From contig CP051239.1 in assembly GCA_017794945.1 (NCBI GenBank), positions 1,240,001-1,304,000 on the forward strand: 64,000 nucleotides of DNA, in the 5' to 3' direction. The notes under the pieces were generated by a model that made no database searches, was not told the origin of the DNA, and was given only the letters and a program-made list of their open reading frames with translations. The translations under genes were made by a program, and so were the position numbers. The DNA is from Alcanivorax sp. (GTDB lineage Bacteria > Pseudomonadota > Gammaproteobacteria > Pseudomonadales > Alcanivoracaceae). Below are positions 36,429-44,798 of this stretch, one piece after another. Each line of letters starts with the position of its first letter. The stretch's first letter is position 1.

Positions 36429-37360
36429 AGTTGCCTCCTGGCCCGCGCCGCGTCGACGAACAGGCGGAACACCTGCTCGGAGGTCTTTTCCGGCCGGTAA
36501 CCGAACTCCTCTTTCAAGCGCCGGTTGCTGAGCACCGGCCGGTAGCGGAGAAAATTCAGCTTGTCCGGCGTGTGCGGCGTCAGCCCCAGCCGGTGTCCCA
36601 GCCCCAGGGCAGCGCGCAACAGGCCGGCCGGCAGCACCAGCACCGGCTTGTCGAGCATCGCCGCCACCTGGCGCACGCCCAGGGCGCCGTCGCCGGCCAG
36701 GTTGTAGACGCCCTCGGCGCCGGTCTCCACGCCGCGCACGATGGCGCCCACCACGTCCCGGTCCCAGATGAACACGAACGGCGAGTCCGCGCCGGCGATG
36801 GCCAGTATCCGCTTGCGCTCGAACAGCGCGGTGATCTGGTTGCGGGTGCCCTCGCCGAGCACGGTGCCGGGGCGCAGAATCAACTGCCGCAGCGCCGGAT
36901 GGCGTTGCCGGTAGTCCGCCAGCATCTCCTCCACCAGACGCTTGTGGTCGGAATAGGCGAATTCCGGATTGCCGCGCAGCGGGTCCTGCTCGTCCAGCCA
37001 GGCCGGGTTGTCCGGGTGGTAGCCGTAGGCGGCGCCGGAGCTGGTGACGATAAGCTGGCCGACCCCGGCGCTCAGACAGGCGTCGAGCACATTGCGGGTG
37101 CCGTTCACGTCGATGTCGTAATCCCGGGCCCGGTCGCCGGAGTCCTCCAGCACGGCGGCCAGGTGGACCACGGTATCGATGCGCTGCTCGCGCAGCAGCT
37201 CGCCCAGTGCGGGGTCGCGGATATCCCCTTCCCGGCAGTCAAACGGCAGCCCCGGCGGCACCCGCACATCCAGCCCCAGCACGGTGTGGCCCTCGGCCAG
37301 CCGCTCGCCGAGCAGGCGCCCGATATAACCGCCGGCGCCGGTGATCAGTACCCGGCTCAT
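36425..37360 (-). CDS. NAD-dependent epimerase/dehydratase family protein
   Basis: An extended SDR of 311 residues: LITGAGGYIGRLLGERL (NAD motif TGxxGxxG), DIRDPALGELL, VHLAAVLED, catalytic Ser in TSSGAAYG and a variant active site around PEFAYSDHKRLVEEML (YxxxK as YSDHK). Similar proteins act on sugar nucleotides but also on sterols and other hydroxy compounds. It overlaps the genes on both sides by 4 bp, third in the FMO operon. In this setting a hydrophobic ketone or alcohol substrate is at least as likely as a sugar. Confidence 0.87.
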   Translation of the reverse strand: MSRVLITGAGGYIGRLLGERLAEGHTVLGLDVRVPPGLPFDCREGDIRDPALGELLREQRIDTVVHLAAVLEDSGDRARDYDIDVNGTRNVLDACLSAGVGQLIVTSSGAAYGYHPDNPAWLDEQDPLRGNPEFAYSDHKRLVEEMLADYRQRHPALRQLILRPGTVLGEGTRNQITALFERKRILAIAGADSPFVFIWDRDVVGAIVRGVETGAEGVYNLAGDGALGVRQVAAMLDKPVLVLPAGLLRAALGLGHRLGLTPHTPDKLNFLRYRPVLSNRRLKEEFGYRPEKTSEQVFRLFVDAARARRQL

Positions 37361-38268
37361 ACGCCCTCCTTGGCCATCGGCTCGGCGGAACGCGACCAGA
37401 TCAGCGCCAGCGCCAGGCCGCTGACCAGATGCCAGACGCCCCAGAAGCCGGCGATCAGAATCATGCCCGCGGCCTGCGGGAAGAAGGTGAACAGAATCGC
37501 CAGCCCGAGACCGGAGTTCTGGATGCCCACCTCCATGGTGACCGCGCGCCGGTCGGCACGGTTGAGGCCCACCAGCAGCCCGGCCAGGGCGCCGACGCCC
37601 AGTGCCAGGGCGTTCTGGCCGATCACCAGCGCGACAATACGGTCCGCGTTTTCCAGGAACACATCCATGTTCTTACCGAACGCCAGGCCCACGAACGCGA
37701 ACAGCACCAGCAGCGTGATCACGCGCATGGGCTTCTGGGCACGCTCGGCGAAGCGGGGAAAGTGGCGGCCGGCCAGCATGCCCAGCACCAGGGGCAACGC
37801 CAGCACCAGCGCCACCAGCAGCAGAATGTTCCAGGGGTCGAGCGCGATCTCGGTGACCATCGCCCGGGTGTTGGGGTTGAGCCAGCCGTAGAGCGCGAAA
37901 TTGAGCGGCGTGAGCACGGTGGCGGCCAGGCTCGACACCGCCGTCATGCTGACGGACACCGCCACATTGGCCCGCGCCAGCCAGGTCATGATGTTGGAAA
38001 AGGTGCCGCCGGGGCAGGACGCCACCAGAATCATGCCCAGCGCCAGCTCCGGCTCCACGTCGAGAAACCAGGTAATCACGCAGGTCAGCGCCGGCAGCAA
38101 TACGAACTGCGCCAGCAGCCCCGCCGCCGGCGCTTCCGGCATGCGCAGTACCCGCCGGAAATCCTCGCCACGCAGGCTCAGGGAGACCCCGAACATCATC
38201 AGGGCGAGGATCACATTGAGAATGACCAGACTGCCGGTACTGAAATCAATCGGGTTATCGGGGGACAT
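37357..38268 (-). CDS. bile acid:sodium symporter (BASS) family transporter
   Basis: A 303-residue inner membrane protein with about nine or ten helices. Family hallmarks: LMMFGVSLSLRGEDFRRVL, VASCPGGTFSNIMTWLARANVAVSVSMTAVSS (the crossover helix with CPGG and the Na+ sites) and VTMEVGIQNSGLGLAIL. BASS proteins import organic acids such as bile acids or pantoate with sodium. It is second in the FMO operon, overlapping the epimerase gene by 4 bp, which makes a carboxylated or steroid-like substrate for the pathway plausible. Confidence 0.9.
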   Translation of the reverse strand: MSPDNPIDFSTGSLVILNVILALMMFGVSLSLRGEDFRRVLRMPEAPAAGLLAQFVLLPALTCVITWFLDVEPELALGMILVASCPGGTFSNIMTWLARANVAVSVSMTAVSSLAATVLTPLNFALYGWLNPNTRAMVTEIALDPWNILLLVALVLALPLVLGMLAGRHFPRFAERAQKPMRVITLLVLFAFVGLAFGKNMDVFLENADRIVALVIGQNALALGVGALAGLLVGLNRADRRAVTMEVGIQNSGLGLAILFTFFPQAAGMILIAGFWGVWHLVSGLALALIWSRSAEPMAKEGV

Positions 38269-38283
38269 GGTGTCGCCTCCTGG

Positions 38284-39570
38284 TTATTGTTCTTGCAGCG
38301 CCCGGCGCTGGTGGGCCACTTCGGCCCGGTAGCTGTCCTTGTGCACGTAATAGGCCATGCGCGACAGCTTCAGATAGCGATAGCCGCCGTCCAGGGACTC
38401 CCCGGCGCGCTCGCGCTTGGTGCTCTCCAGCCGCGCGGCGGCGGCGTGGCCCTCGGCGCGGCGCTTGAGATACAGCGCCACCAGCTCGGCCTGTTCGTTG
38501 CGGCCCTCCCAGCCCAGACCGGCGGCCTCGATCATGCCCATCATGAACAGGTTGTCGTAGTGCGGGTGGAACACGTTCAGATACAGGCGCGGCGCGTCGC
38601 CCTGCCAGTTGAGCAGGTCGCTGTCGATAAAGGGGTAATCCAGCTTGTAGCCGGTGGCCAGCAGAATCAGGTCGTAGTCGGCGCGGCTACCGTCGGTGAA
38701 GGTGACGGTGCGGCCCTGCATGTCGGCGATGTCGGTGCGCGGGGTGATGTCGCCGTGGCCAAGGTGATGCAGCACCAGGGAGTTGATCACCGGGTGCGCT
38801 TCGTACAGCCGGTAGTCCGGGTCCGGCAGGCCGTAGTCGCTGGGCCGGCCGATGATCATGCGGATCAACCGGGCGTCCAGCCACTGCTTCAGGCGGCGCG
38901 GCAGCTTGATCTTGCCGCCGATGGAATCCGACGGCCGGCCGCCGATGAACTTGGGCAGGAAGTAGTAACCCCGGCGCACCGACAGATCCACGCTGTTCGC
39001 CTGGTGCACCGCGTCCACCGCCATGTCGCAGGCGGAGTTGCCGCAGCCGACGATCAGCACCCGCTTGTCGCGGAACAGGGACGGGTCGCGGTACTCCCGG
39101 GCGTGCCGTATCTCGCCGTCGAAGTGGCCGGGCAGCGCCGGCAGGTTCGGGGTATGCAGGGTGCCGCTGGCGATCAGCACGCCGTCGAACCAGCGGCTGC
39201 TCTGCTCGCCGTCCCGTTCCACGGTGACGCGCCAGCCCTCGCCTTCCGGCGTCACCGACAGCACCCGGGTGTTGAACCGGTAATGCTCGTAGAGACCGAA
39301 ATGCCGGGCGTAGTCCTGGAAGTAGCGCTTCAGCTCCGCGTGATGCGGGTAGGTGGCCACCCGCTCGTCCATGGGGAATTCGCGGAACTCGGTCATCCGC
39401 TTCGAGGAGATCAGATGCGCGGTTTCGTACATGGTGCTGTGGGGGTTATCGATATCCCACAACCCGCCCACCTCGCCGTTCAACTCATAGCCGACGAAGG
39501 GCAGACCCTGTTTACTGAGGTTTCTTGCCGTGGCCAGGCCCATGGGGCCGGCGCCGATCACTGCGTACAT
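38284..39570 (-). CDS. flavin-containing monooxygenase family protein
   Basis: A 428-residue FAD/NADPH enzyme: FAD motif GAGPMG at residue 7 in AVIGAGPMGLATARNL, ELNGEVGGLWDIDN, an FMO-like signature PGHFDGEIRHAREYRD, the NADPH motif GCGNSACDMAVD and LLATGYKLDYPF. It could hydroxylate or oxygenate an S, N or carbonyl substrate (Baeyer-Villiger type is possible). At 428 residues it is shorter than AlmA-type long-chain alkane monooxygenases. It is the first gene of a tight five-gene operon and is divergent from an AraC regulator 125 bp away. Confidence 0.9.
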   Translation of the reverse strand: MYAVIGAGPMGLATARNLSKQGLPFVGYELNGEVGGLWDIDNPHSTMYETAHLISSKRMTEFREFPMDERVATYPHHAELKRYFQDYARHFGLYEHYRFNTRVLSVTPEGEGWRVTVERDGEQSSRWFDGVLIASGTLHTPNLPALPGHFDGEIRHAREYRDPSLFRDKRVLIVGCGNSACDMAVDAVHQANSVDLSVRRGYYFLPKFIGGRPSDSIGGKIKLPRRLKQWLDARLIRMIIGRPSDYGLPDPDYRLYEAHPVINSLVLHHLGHGDITPRTDIADMQGRTVTFTDGSRADYDLILLATGYKLDYPFIDSDLLNWQGDAPRLYLNVFHPHYDNLFMMGMIEAAGLGWEGRNEQAELVALYLKRRAEGHAAAARLESTKRERAGESLDGGYRYLKLSRMAYYVHKDSYRAEVAHQRRALQEQ

Positions 39571-39695
39571 GGGTAACGCCTGCTTGTTATTATTTCAGTA
39601 TGGTTTAAGACCCTAACCGGGCGAGCCTGGCCCGGCACGGCTGATTCGCGACCCGAGTACGGTTAATTCAGGACCTTTCCATCCAGGACTTTTCC

Positions 39696-40667
39696 ATGAG
39701 CCACAGCCCCACCGTCACGGTGCACTTCTCGCAAGCCATCATGCAGGCCGCCCAGCGCCTGGGGCTGGCGCTGCCCGGCGACCTGGTGGCACGCCTGGAC
39801 CGCCGCGAGCGGGTCGACCTGGCCAGCCAGGACCGGCTCTGGGAAGCGTTCTGCGAGGGCGCCGGCGACCCGCTGGTGGGCGTGGATCTGGGCCTGGCGC
39901 TGCAGGTCGGGCACCTGGATACCGCCGGCATGATTCTGATGAGTTGCGAGACGCTGGACGAGGCGGTGGAATCGCTGATCGATTACCACCCGATCGTCGG
40001 CGAGGGCGGCGCCTTTCAGGTGGCGCGCGGCCCGCGCTTCTGCGAGGTGCGCTATGAGCCGGTCTACCGGACACGGCGCACCACGCGGGTGGAAGCGGTC
40101 ATGGCCAGCCTGATTCATCTGACCCGGTGGAGCACCGGCGATGCCTTCCGCCCGGACCACCTGACGTTCCGCCACGCTGCCCAGGCTCAACCCCAGCGGT
40201 ACCAGGACAAACTGGGGCTGCCGGTGCATTTCAACCGCGCCGACAACGCCCTGGTGTTCGCCAGCGATCAACTGGCTCTGCCGTTGATCCACGCCAACCC
40301 GGCCCTGTGCCGCCACCTGCGCGGCCTGGCCGACGAGCTGCTGGCGCGCCTGGACAGCCAGTCCCTGGGCGCCCGCGTCAGCACCCTGATCCGCGATCAC
40401 CCACGCTGGGGCAAGGAGCGCATCGCCGAACAGCTGGGCATGAGCGGGCGCCATCTGATCCGCAAACTGGCGGACGAAGGCACCAGCTTCAAGTTGTTGC
40501 GGGATACGTTACTGCAGGATCTGGCCGAACAGGCCCTGGCGAACGGCGCCCGCACCGGCCAGATCGCGGAGGACCTGGGCTTTTCCGATGAGAGCGCCTT
40601 CGCCAAGGCGTTCAAGCGCTGGACCGGCAGGACGCCGGCCCGCTTCCGGGAGGCACGGCCGGATTAG
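39696..40667 (+). CDS. AraC family transcriptional regulator
   Basis: A 323-residue regulator with an arabinose-binding-like N-terminal domain (residues about 25-205) and a C-terminal AraC double helix-turn-helix (RIAEQLGMSGRHLIRKLADEG, then IAEDLGFSDESAFAKAFK and RWTGRTPARFR). AGGA precedes the ATG. It is divergent from the FMO operon with 125 bp between the starts and is the natural candidate to activate it. Its end overlaps the convergent metY gene by 4 bp. Confidence 0.9.
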   Translation: MSHSPTVTVHFSQAIMQAAQRLGLALPGDLVARLDRRERVDLASQDRLWEAFCEGAGDPLVGVDLGLALQVGHLDTAGMILMSCETLDEAVESLIDYHPIVGEGGAFQVARGPRFCEVRYEPVYRTRRTTRVEAVMASLIHLTRWSTGDAFRPDHLTFRHAAQAQPQRYQDKLGLPVHFNRADNALVFASDQLALPLIHANPALCRHLRGLADELLARLDSQSLGARVSTLIRDHPRWGKERIAEQLGMSGRHLIRKLADEGTSFKLLRDTLLQDLAEQALANGARTGQIAEDLGFSDESAFAKAFKRWTGRTPARFREARPD

Positions 40668-41935
40668 ACGGCGGCCAGCGCCTGCTCGATGTCGGCGAGG
40701 ATGTCGTCGATGTGCTCGATGCCCACGGACAGACGCACCAGGTCGGCGCTGACGCCGGCGGTCTTGAGCTCCGCCTCGTCCAGCTGCCGGTGGGTGGTGG
40801 TGGCCGGGTGGCAGGCCAGTGATTTGGCGTCGCCGATGTTCACCAGACGCTTGATCATCAACAGCGCATCGATGAAGCGGGCGCCGGCATCGCGGCCGCC
40901 CTCAATGCCGAAGCTGAGAATCGAGGCGGGAACGCCGCCGTCCATGTAGCGCTGCGCCAGTTGATAGTCCTGGTCGCTGTCCAGGCCGGCGAAGTTCACC
41001 CAGGCCACTTTCTTGTGATCCCGCAGGTAGCGGGCCACCGCCAGACCGTTCTCGCAATGCCGCTCCATGCGCAGGCTCAGGGTCTCGATGCCCTGGAGAA
41101 TCAGAAAGGCGTTCATCGGCGACAACGCCGCGCCCATATTGCGCAGCGGCACCACCCGGGCACGGCCGATAAACGCCGCCTCGCCCATGGCCTCGGAATA
41201 GATCACCCCGTGATAGCTGGGGTCCGGCTCGTTGAATTGCGGAAAGCGCGGGTTGTCCTTCCAGGGGAAACGCCCGGAATCGACGATGGCGCCGCCCACG
41301 GTGGTGCCGTGGCCGCCCATGTACTTGGTGAGGGAGTGCACCACGATGTCCGCGCCATGCTCGAACGGCCGGCACAGCGCCGGTGTGGCCACGGTGTTAT
41401 CGACGATCAGCGGCACCCCGGCGTCGTGGGCCACCTTGGCCAGCGCCGCCAGGTCGACGATGTTGCCGGCCGGGTTGCCGATCGACTCGCAGAACACCGC
41501 TTTGGTGCGCTCGTCGATGGCCGCGGCCATGGCCGCCGTATCGCGGCCGTCCGCCATGCGCACGTCGATGCCCATGGTCGGCAGGGTGTGGGCGAACAGG
41601 TTGTAGGTGCCGCCGTAGAGCTGGCTCACCGAGACGATGTTGTCGCCGGCGCGGGCCAGGGTCTGGATCGCCGCGGTGGTGGCGGCCATGCCCGAGGCCA
41701 TCGCCAGGGCGCCGATGCCGCCTTCCAGTTGGGCGACGCGCTCTTCGAGCACCGCGTTGGTCGGGTTCATGATGCGCGTGTAGATGTTGCCCGGCACTTT
41801 CAGGTCGAACAGGTCCGCGCCGTGCTGGGTGTCATCGAAGTAGTAGCTGGTGGTCTGGTAGATCGGCACCGCCACGGAGTGGGTTTCCGGATCACCGGCG
41901 AACCCGCCGTGAATCGCTATGGTCTCTTTTTTCAT
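40664..41935 (-). CDS. metY: O-acetylhomoserine aminocarboxypropyltransferase (sulfhydrylase)
   Basis: PLP enzyme of 423 residues forming homocysteine from O-acetylhomoserine and sulfide in methionine synthesis. The family N-terminus TIAIHGGFAGDPETHSVAVP, the YTRIMNPTNAVLEERVAQLEGG segment, the PLP lysine Lys204 in VHSLTKYMGGHGTTVGG and LVNIGDAKSLACHPATTTH are all clear. Start at 41935. It stands alone, 34 bp after the enoyl-CoA hydratase gene on the same strand. Confidence 0.94.
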   Translation of the reverse strand: MKKETIAIHGGFAGDPETHSVAVPIYQTTSYYFDDTQHGADLFDLKVPGNIYTRIMNPTNAVLEERVAQLEGGIGALAMASGMAATTAAIQTLARAGDNIVSVSQLYGGTYNLFAHTLPTMGIDVRMADGRDTAAMAAAIDERTKAVFCESIGNPAGNIVDLAALAKVAHDAGVPLIVDNTVATPALCRPFEHGADIVVHSLTKYMGGHGTTVGGAIVDSGRFPWKDNPRFPQFNEPDPSYHGVIYSEAMGEAAFIGRARVVPLRNMGAALSPMNAFLILQGIETLSLRMERHCENGLAVARYLRDHKKVAWVNFAGLDSDQDYQLAQRYMDGGVPASILSFGIEGGRDAGARFIDALLMIKRLVNIGDAKSLACHPATTTHRQLDEAELKTAGVSADLVRLSVGIEHIDDILADIEQALAAV

Positions 41936-41969
41936 GGTGTCCTCGCTGGGTCTTCGATTTTTTAGCGGG

Positions 41970-42836
41970 TTATTTCAACGGCGGTTCGGGCCAGAAATTA
42001 AACTCCGCGGGCACATGGTTGAGATCGGTATCGAACACCGGGTCCCGTTTTTCCAAAAAGGCGGTGAAGCCGTCCTTGCCGTCCCAGAACTCATTGGCGC
42101 GGTAGATCATTCTCGACTCCACCGCGTGGGCCTGCATCGGATGGTCGAAGGTGGGGTTACGCCACAGCATCTGCTTGGCCAGCGCCACCGATACCGGTGA
42201 GCTTTTGGCGATCAGCTTGCGGGCCAGCGTCAGGGCGGCGTCGAGCACCTCTTCCTTGCCGTGCAGGCTGCGGAACAGGCCCGCTTCCAGGCCTTCCTCG
42301 GCGAGGAAGATGTCGCCGCTGTAGACCCACTCCAGCGCTTTCTGCATGCCCACCGCGCGGGGCAGGAACCAGGTGGAGCACGCCTCCGGCGTCAGGCCGC
42401 GCTGGGTGAAGACGAAACCGATCTTGGCGCCCTCGGCGGCCAGGCGGAAATCCATCGGCAGGGTCATGGTGATGCCGACGCCCACGGCGGCGCCGTTGAG
42501 CGCGCCGATCACCGGCTTGCGGCAATTGAAGATCGCCAGCGACACCTCGCCGCCGGAATCACGGATGGTCTCCACCGGCGGCTCCTCGCCCTCGGCATCG
42601 TCGTAACCGAACACATGGCCGCCGTCCTCGGGCTGCATCTCCATGCCGGCACAGAACGCCCGTCCGGCGCCGGTGACCACCACCGCGCGCACCTGGTTGT
42701 CGCGGTCCGCCTCGCCGAACACATGCACCAGTTCGTCTTTCATGCGCAGGGTGAAGGCGTTCATGCGGTCAGGGCGGTTCAGGGTGACGGTGAGAATATT
42801 GTCCGCCAGCTCGGTGCGGATGTGCTGGTACTCCAT
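41970..42836 (-). CDS. enoyl-CoA hydratase/isomerase family protein (paralogue of 13900)
   Basis: A 288-residue crotonase-fold enzyme: LNRPDRMNAFTLRMKDEL, VVVTGAGRAFCAGMEM, KPVIGALNGAAVGVGITMTLPMD and FVFTQRGLTPEACSTWFLPR with the catalytic Glu. Closely resembles the protein encoded at 13900 along its whole length. It is followed by metY (34 bp) and preceded by an AraC regulator (15 bp) on the same strand, so regulator and hydratase may be co-transcribed. The CoA ester handled is unknown. Confidence 0.9.
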   Translation of the reverse strand: MEYQHIRTELADNILTVTLNRPDRMNAFTLRMKDELVHVFGEADRDNQVRAVVVTGAGRAFCAGMEMQPEDGGHVFGYDDAEGEEPPVETIRDSGGEVSLAIFNCRKPVIGALNGAAVGVGITMTLPMDFRLAAEGAKIGFVFTQRGLTPEACSTWFLPRAVGMQKALEWVYSGDIFLAEEGLEAGLFRSLHGKEEVLDAALTLARKLIAKSSPVSVALAKQMLWRNPTFDHPMQAHAVESRMIYRANEFWDGKDGFTAFLEKRDPVFDTDLNHVPAEFNFWPEPPLK

Positions 42837-42851
42837 GATAACTCCCGGTTT

Positions 42852-43631
42852 TTATTGATCGTGAAGGCGGGGCTCGTCGAGATGCTCCACCTGGATGGGG
42901 AAGGCTCTAGCATAGCGGGAAGGCAGGGTGTCGAACATGGCACGGAGGGTGCGATTGAGATGGGGCTGATCGTAGAAGCCGGCGGCCAGCGCCAGATCCG
43001 TGAGGCTCATGCCGTCACGCCACAGAGTGAGCGCCCGCTGGCATTTGAGATGCAGCTGGAAGCGCTTGAGATTGACGCCGAGTTCCTCGCGGAAAAGGTG
43101 CCGGAAACGGGATTCGGACAACCCCACCGCCTCGGCCAGGGCGGCGCCGCCCAGGCCGGCGGCGTCGTCACCCCGGCGCAGGGCGCGGCAGGCGAGCACC
43201 ACGCGCGGATCCAGCGGACGGGGTTCACCGGCTTCCAGGGTGGCGCGCGCCGCCAACGCCGCGGCGGCGGACGGCGACGCCGCCAGCTCGTTCAGGCAGG
43301 CGCGGAAACGGGGATGTTCGGCCAGCGGAAACTCACCGCCCGGGCCCTGCAACCGCAGCGCCCGCCAGGCACGGTGGTCCGGGTCCAGGTGCAGCACCGC
43401 CACCGGACCGTCGCTGTCCAGCGCCTGGTCCACATCCGGCGCCGCCCAGACCGCCTCGGCGGTGATCCAGTGGCCGGCCAGCTGCACGCGAATCGGCTCA
43501 CGGCCCAGGCTCACCAGCAGCGACGCCGCCACATGGCTGTGCGGCCGGTTATGCAGATGCGGCGCCAGCATGCACCAGCCTCCTTCCCAAAGGAAAAGGG
43601 GCGAGCGGGGGCGCGCTTCAGCGTCCGCCAT
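42852..43631 (-). CDS. AraC family transcriptional regulator (cupin type)
   Basis: A 259-residue regulator: N-terminal cupin-like region (MLAPHLHNRPHSHVAASLLVSL with His-rich ligand pocket), C-terminal helix-turn-helix pair (ALAEAVGLSESRFRHLFREE, then LTDLALAAGFYDQPHLNRTLRAMF and a GTLPSRYR-like end, TLPSRYARAF). The ATG at 43631 has no obvious ribosome site; an ATG 20 codons in (MLAPHLH) is the alternative start. It lies directly before the enoyl-CoA hydratase gene and 12 bp after the Mpo1-like gene. Confidence 0.85.
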   Translation of the reverse strand: MADAEARPRSPLFLWEGGWCMLAPHLHNRPHSHVAASLLVSLGREPIRVQLAGHWITAEAVWAAPDVDQALDSDGPVAVLHLDPDHRAWRALRLQGPGGEFPLAEHPRFRACLNELAASPSAAAALAARATLEAGEPRPLDPRVVLACRALRRGDDAAGLGGAALAEAVGLSESRFRHLFREELGVNLKRFQLHLKCQRALTLWRDGMSLTDLALAAGFYDQPHLNRTLRAMFDTLPSRYARAFPIQVEHLDEPRLHDQ

Positions 43632-43643
43632 TCGGCGCCCGGT

Positions 43644-44144
43644 TCAGGACGGGCGGCCGTGGCCCGGGGTGCGGCTGAGCCCCAGCTTGTAGGCCAGCTC
43701 CAGGCTGACGAACACCGGGCCCACCAGCAGGAACACCAGGTCGTCGGTGAACGACGGCTTCTTGCCTTCCACCTTGTGGCCCCAGACCTGCACCGCCCAG
43801 GCCACCAGCCACAGCACCAGCGCGCTCCAGCCCAGCGACAGGGCGCTGCGGTCGACCAGCGTGACCACCGCGATGGACACCGCCAGCCAGCCCAGCATCA
43901 GCAGGGACACCCCCATGGAAAGCCGCAGGTAGAACGGCATGCAAAGCACCGCCAGCAGGGTGCCGCCGTTGACCCAGTAGGCCGCCGCGCCTTCCAGGCC
44001 CAGCCACTGGCCGACCGGAATCAGCCAGAACAGCCCCAGCGTGGAGACGAAAATCGCCGGCACACAAAAAATATGCACCCACTGGTTCACCGGGTGGCGA
44101 TGGCTGTCGCCGTAATCATGTAGAAAAGTCGACAGATCACGCAT
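43644..44144 (-). CDS. Mpo1-like (YGL010w/DUF962) membrane protein
   Basis: A 166-residue membrane protein with about four helices. Family histidines are visible in YGDSHRHPVNQWVHIFCVPAIF and VWGHKVEGKKPSFTDDLVFLLVGP. The yeast homologue Mpo1 is an iron-dependent dioxygenase of 2-hydroxy fatty acids (alpha-oxidation), so a role in fatty acid shortening is possible here. The start is at 44144; AGGAG lies upstream. Likely at the head of the unit with the AraC and enoyl-CoA hydratase genes. Confidence 0.85.
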   Translation of the reverse strand: MRDLSTFLHDYGDSHRHPVNQWVHIFCVPAIFVSTLGLFWLIPVGQWLGLEGAAAYWVNGGTLLAVLCMPFYLRLSMGVSLLMLGWLAVSIAVVTLVDRSALSLGWSALVLWLVAWAVQVWGHKVEGKKPSFTDDLVFLLVGPVFVSLELAYKLGLSRTPGHGRPS

Positions 44145-44267
44145 GACAACACTCCTCTTGTTGTTTTAGGGCCTGTTCACACTACCTCAAACACTAGCGA
44201 CGCGGACGCCGGCAAACTTGTATGTAGCGGCTGGCGTCCCAGCGGCTGGCGGACCAGCAGCCGGCGG

Positions 44268-44672
44268 TCAATCGCCGCGGCGGCTGTCGTTCAGCGCCTG
44301 CAGCACCGCCCGGCGGGTCAGCAGGCCCACCAGCCGGTCGCCGCTGTCCAGCACCGGGTAGATTTTCGGCTTCTGCTTGACCATCAGCCCGGCCACGTCG
44401 ACCACCGAATCGTCCTCGCGCACGGTGAGCGGCTGATCGTGCATCAGCTCTTCCACCCGCAGTGACCCTTCCTGGTGATAGCTGGACACCAGCAAATGGC
44501 GCAGGCAGTCCTGCTCGGAGACGAAACCGATCACCCGGTGATCGCCGTCGATCACCGGCAAGCCGGTATAGCGCCCGTTCAACAGTGTCGCCACCACCGA
44601 CGTCATTTCGGTGCCCGCCACCAGAGAGGGCGGGTGCCGCACCATCAGATCCCTGACCACTAACGAAGCCAT
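44268..44672 (-). CDS. CBS-domain pair protein
   Basis: A 134-residue stand-alone Bateman module. Two CBS motifs are visible: residues about 5-60 (VRDLMVRHPPSLVAGTEM, TGLPVIDGDHRVIGFVSEQD) and 70-128 (VEELMHDQPLTVREDDSVVD, IYPVLDSGDRLVGLLTRRAV). Such proteins bind adenine nucleotides and report energy state. No fused effector domain. It is monocistronic and divergent from the ATPase-MscS pair (126 bp). Confidence 0.9.
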   Translation of the reverse strand: MASLVVRDLMVRHPPSLVAGTEMTSVVATLLNGRYTGLPVIDGDHRVIGFVSEQDCLRHLLVSSYHQEGSLRVEELMHDQPLTVREDDSVVDVAGLMVKQKPKIYPVLDSGDRLVGLLTRRAVLQALNDSRRGD

Positions 44673-44798
44673 TTGCCAATCTCCTTGTCACCGCCGCGAT
44701 CATCACGTCCGTACCCCGACTATACACCGCCGCGGCGCGGATGACGCCCGCTCACAGCGTCCCTACAATGGCGCAAAACCACTAAAAAGGAACAGACC

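Noticed and set aside
44194..44727. 177-codon minus-strand frame
   Set aside because: Out-of-frame shadow of the CBS-domain gene.
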